Origin: Haemophilus parainfluenzae
GTDB taxonomy: Bacteria > Pseudomonadota > Gammaproteobacteria > Enterobacterales > Pasteurellaceae
Assembly: GCA_018381425.1 (NCBI GenBank)
Contig: JAGZRY010000085.1
Location: 1 to 6,808 of the forward strand
Reading direction: 5' to 3'
DNA: 6,808 nucleotides
Positions 6,546 through 6,808 of this stretch are shown here, one piece after another; position 1 is the first letter of the stretch; every line of letters begins with the position of its first letter. Below the pieces are notes generated by a model. That model was not told the DNA's origin. It was given only the letters and a program-made list of their open reading frames with translations, and did not search any database. The translations under genes and the position numbers were made by a program.

Positions 6546-6766
6546 GGTGGCATTTTTGCATATTGGGGTTTCATCGGCGGTCGTCCTGATGATTTACGGG
6601 GAATAAGTCCTTTTATGCCACTTTTTTCAAACCGTTTCAACCATGTCCCGACTAGGGCGTTGGAAGGAATATTGTAAAAACGAGCAGCTTCTCTAATACT
6701 CATTTTCTCATTCAAAATAGGTTGAAGAACCTGTAATTTAAATTCGATTGTGTAGTGTTTACCCAT
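6527..6766 (-). pseudogene. IS3-family transposase OrfA, N-terminal part fused to foreign sequence
   Basis: The first ~74 residues match IS3-family OrfA: MGKHYTIEFKLQVLQPILN, then the helix-turn-helix MSIREAARFYNIPSNALVGT, then WLKRFEKSGIKGLIPRKS and GRPPMKPQYAKMPP. After this the frame enters the gsp-like gene and ends five codons later at TGA 6527-6529, so the leucine-zipper half and the frameshift region to orfB are gone. The start is ATG at 6764-6766; GAGGTG lies about 12 bases upstream, a long spacing. A truncated OrfA of this kind could still bind IS ends and act as a repressor, but this is inference. Confidence 0.85.
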
Positions 6767-6808
6767 AAAAAAATCTGCACCTCAATTGTTGGTTTGTTGA
6801 GTCCAACT
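6546..6808 (-). mobile_element. Left-end fragment of an IS3-family insertion sequence
   Basis: This fragment holds the left terminus and start of orfA of an IS3-family element, in the same orientation as the right-end fragment at 413-637. On the - strand the window edge reads AGTTGGACTCAAC, the inner part of a terminal repeat whose TG tip lies just outside. A leader with GAGGTG and orfA follow. IS sequence ends at about 6546-6550, where CCACC of orfA meets GATAATCG of the gsp-like gene. The missing middle (rest of orfA and most of orfB) is estimated at 0.8-0.9 kb from typical IS3-family sizes. Confidence 0.8.

Overview
The window reads as AT-rich Pasteurellaceae DNA, most likely Haemophilus influenzae or a very close relative. 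Five perfect copies of the Haemophilus uptake core AAGTGCGGT (either strand) are present. The ArgS and BrnQ tails, the Hap/IgA1-protease-type autotransporter and the IS3-family transposase pieces also have the character expected of Haemophilus proteins. The species call rests on remembered protein similarity and the uptake signals, not on a search.

Layout, left to right. (1) Positions 1-396 are the 3' end of argS on the + strand. It is followed by half of an intrinsic terminator that appears to have been cut by a mobile element. (2) From about 413 to 637 lies the right end of an IS3-family element: the terminal inverted repeat plus the C-terminus of OrfB on the - strand, with a nonsense codon. 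(3) From about 635 to 1084 lies the 3' third of brnQ on the + strand, fused directly to the IS, with its own terminator at 1112-1163. (4) Positions 1280-5794 on the - strand hold a 1504-codon serine-protease autotransporter of the Hap/IgA1-protease family. Signal peptide, catalytic triad, beta-helix, long coiled-coil linker and beta-barrel are all in one frame, but codon 722 is TAA, splitting it into a 721-residue exported passenger fragment and a 750-codon fragment with linker and barrel. It has its own terminator at about 1199-1239. (5) Positions 5925-6545 on the - strand are the 3' part of a glutathionylspermidine-synthase-like (YgiC/YjfC family) gene, 5'-truncated and carrying a TAG. (6) From about 6546 to 6808 lies the left end of the same type of IS: the start of OrfA, its ribosome-binding site, and the first bases of the terminal repeat, where the window stops.

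The central observation is that the two IS pieces have the same orientation and are opposite ends of an element (right end at 413, left end at 6808). Together they bracket about 5.9 kb of non-IS DNA, while most of the transposase is missing. The whole block therefore looks like an IS-end-bounded cassette (mobile-insertion-cassette or transporter-IS type) carrying an autotransporter and stubs of its two former neighbours, inserted in the argS terminator. The brnQ and gsp-like stubs are cut at the IS junctions, which suggests the ancestral source locus was gsp-like gene > autotransporter (same strand), convergent with brnQ. Premature stops in three of the genes suggest the cargo is decaying, although the autotransporter is only one substitution from an intact reading frame.
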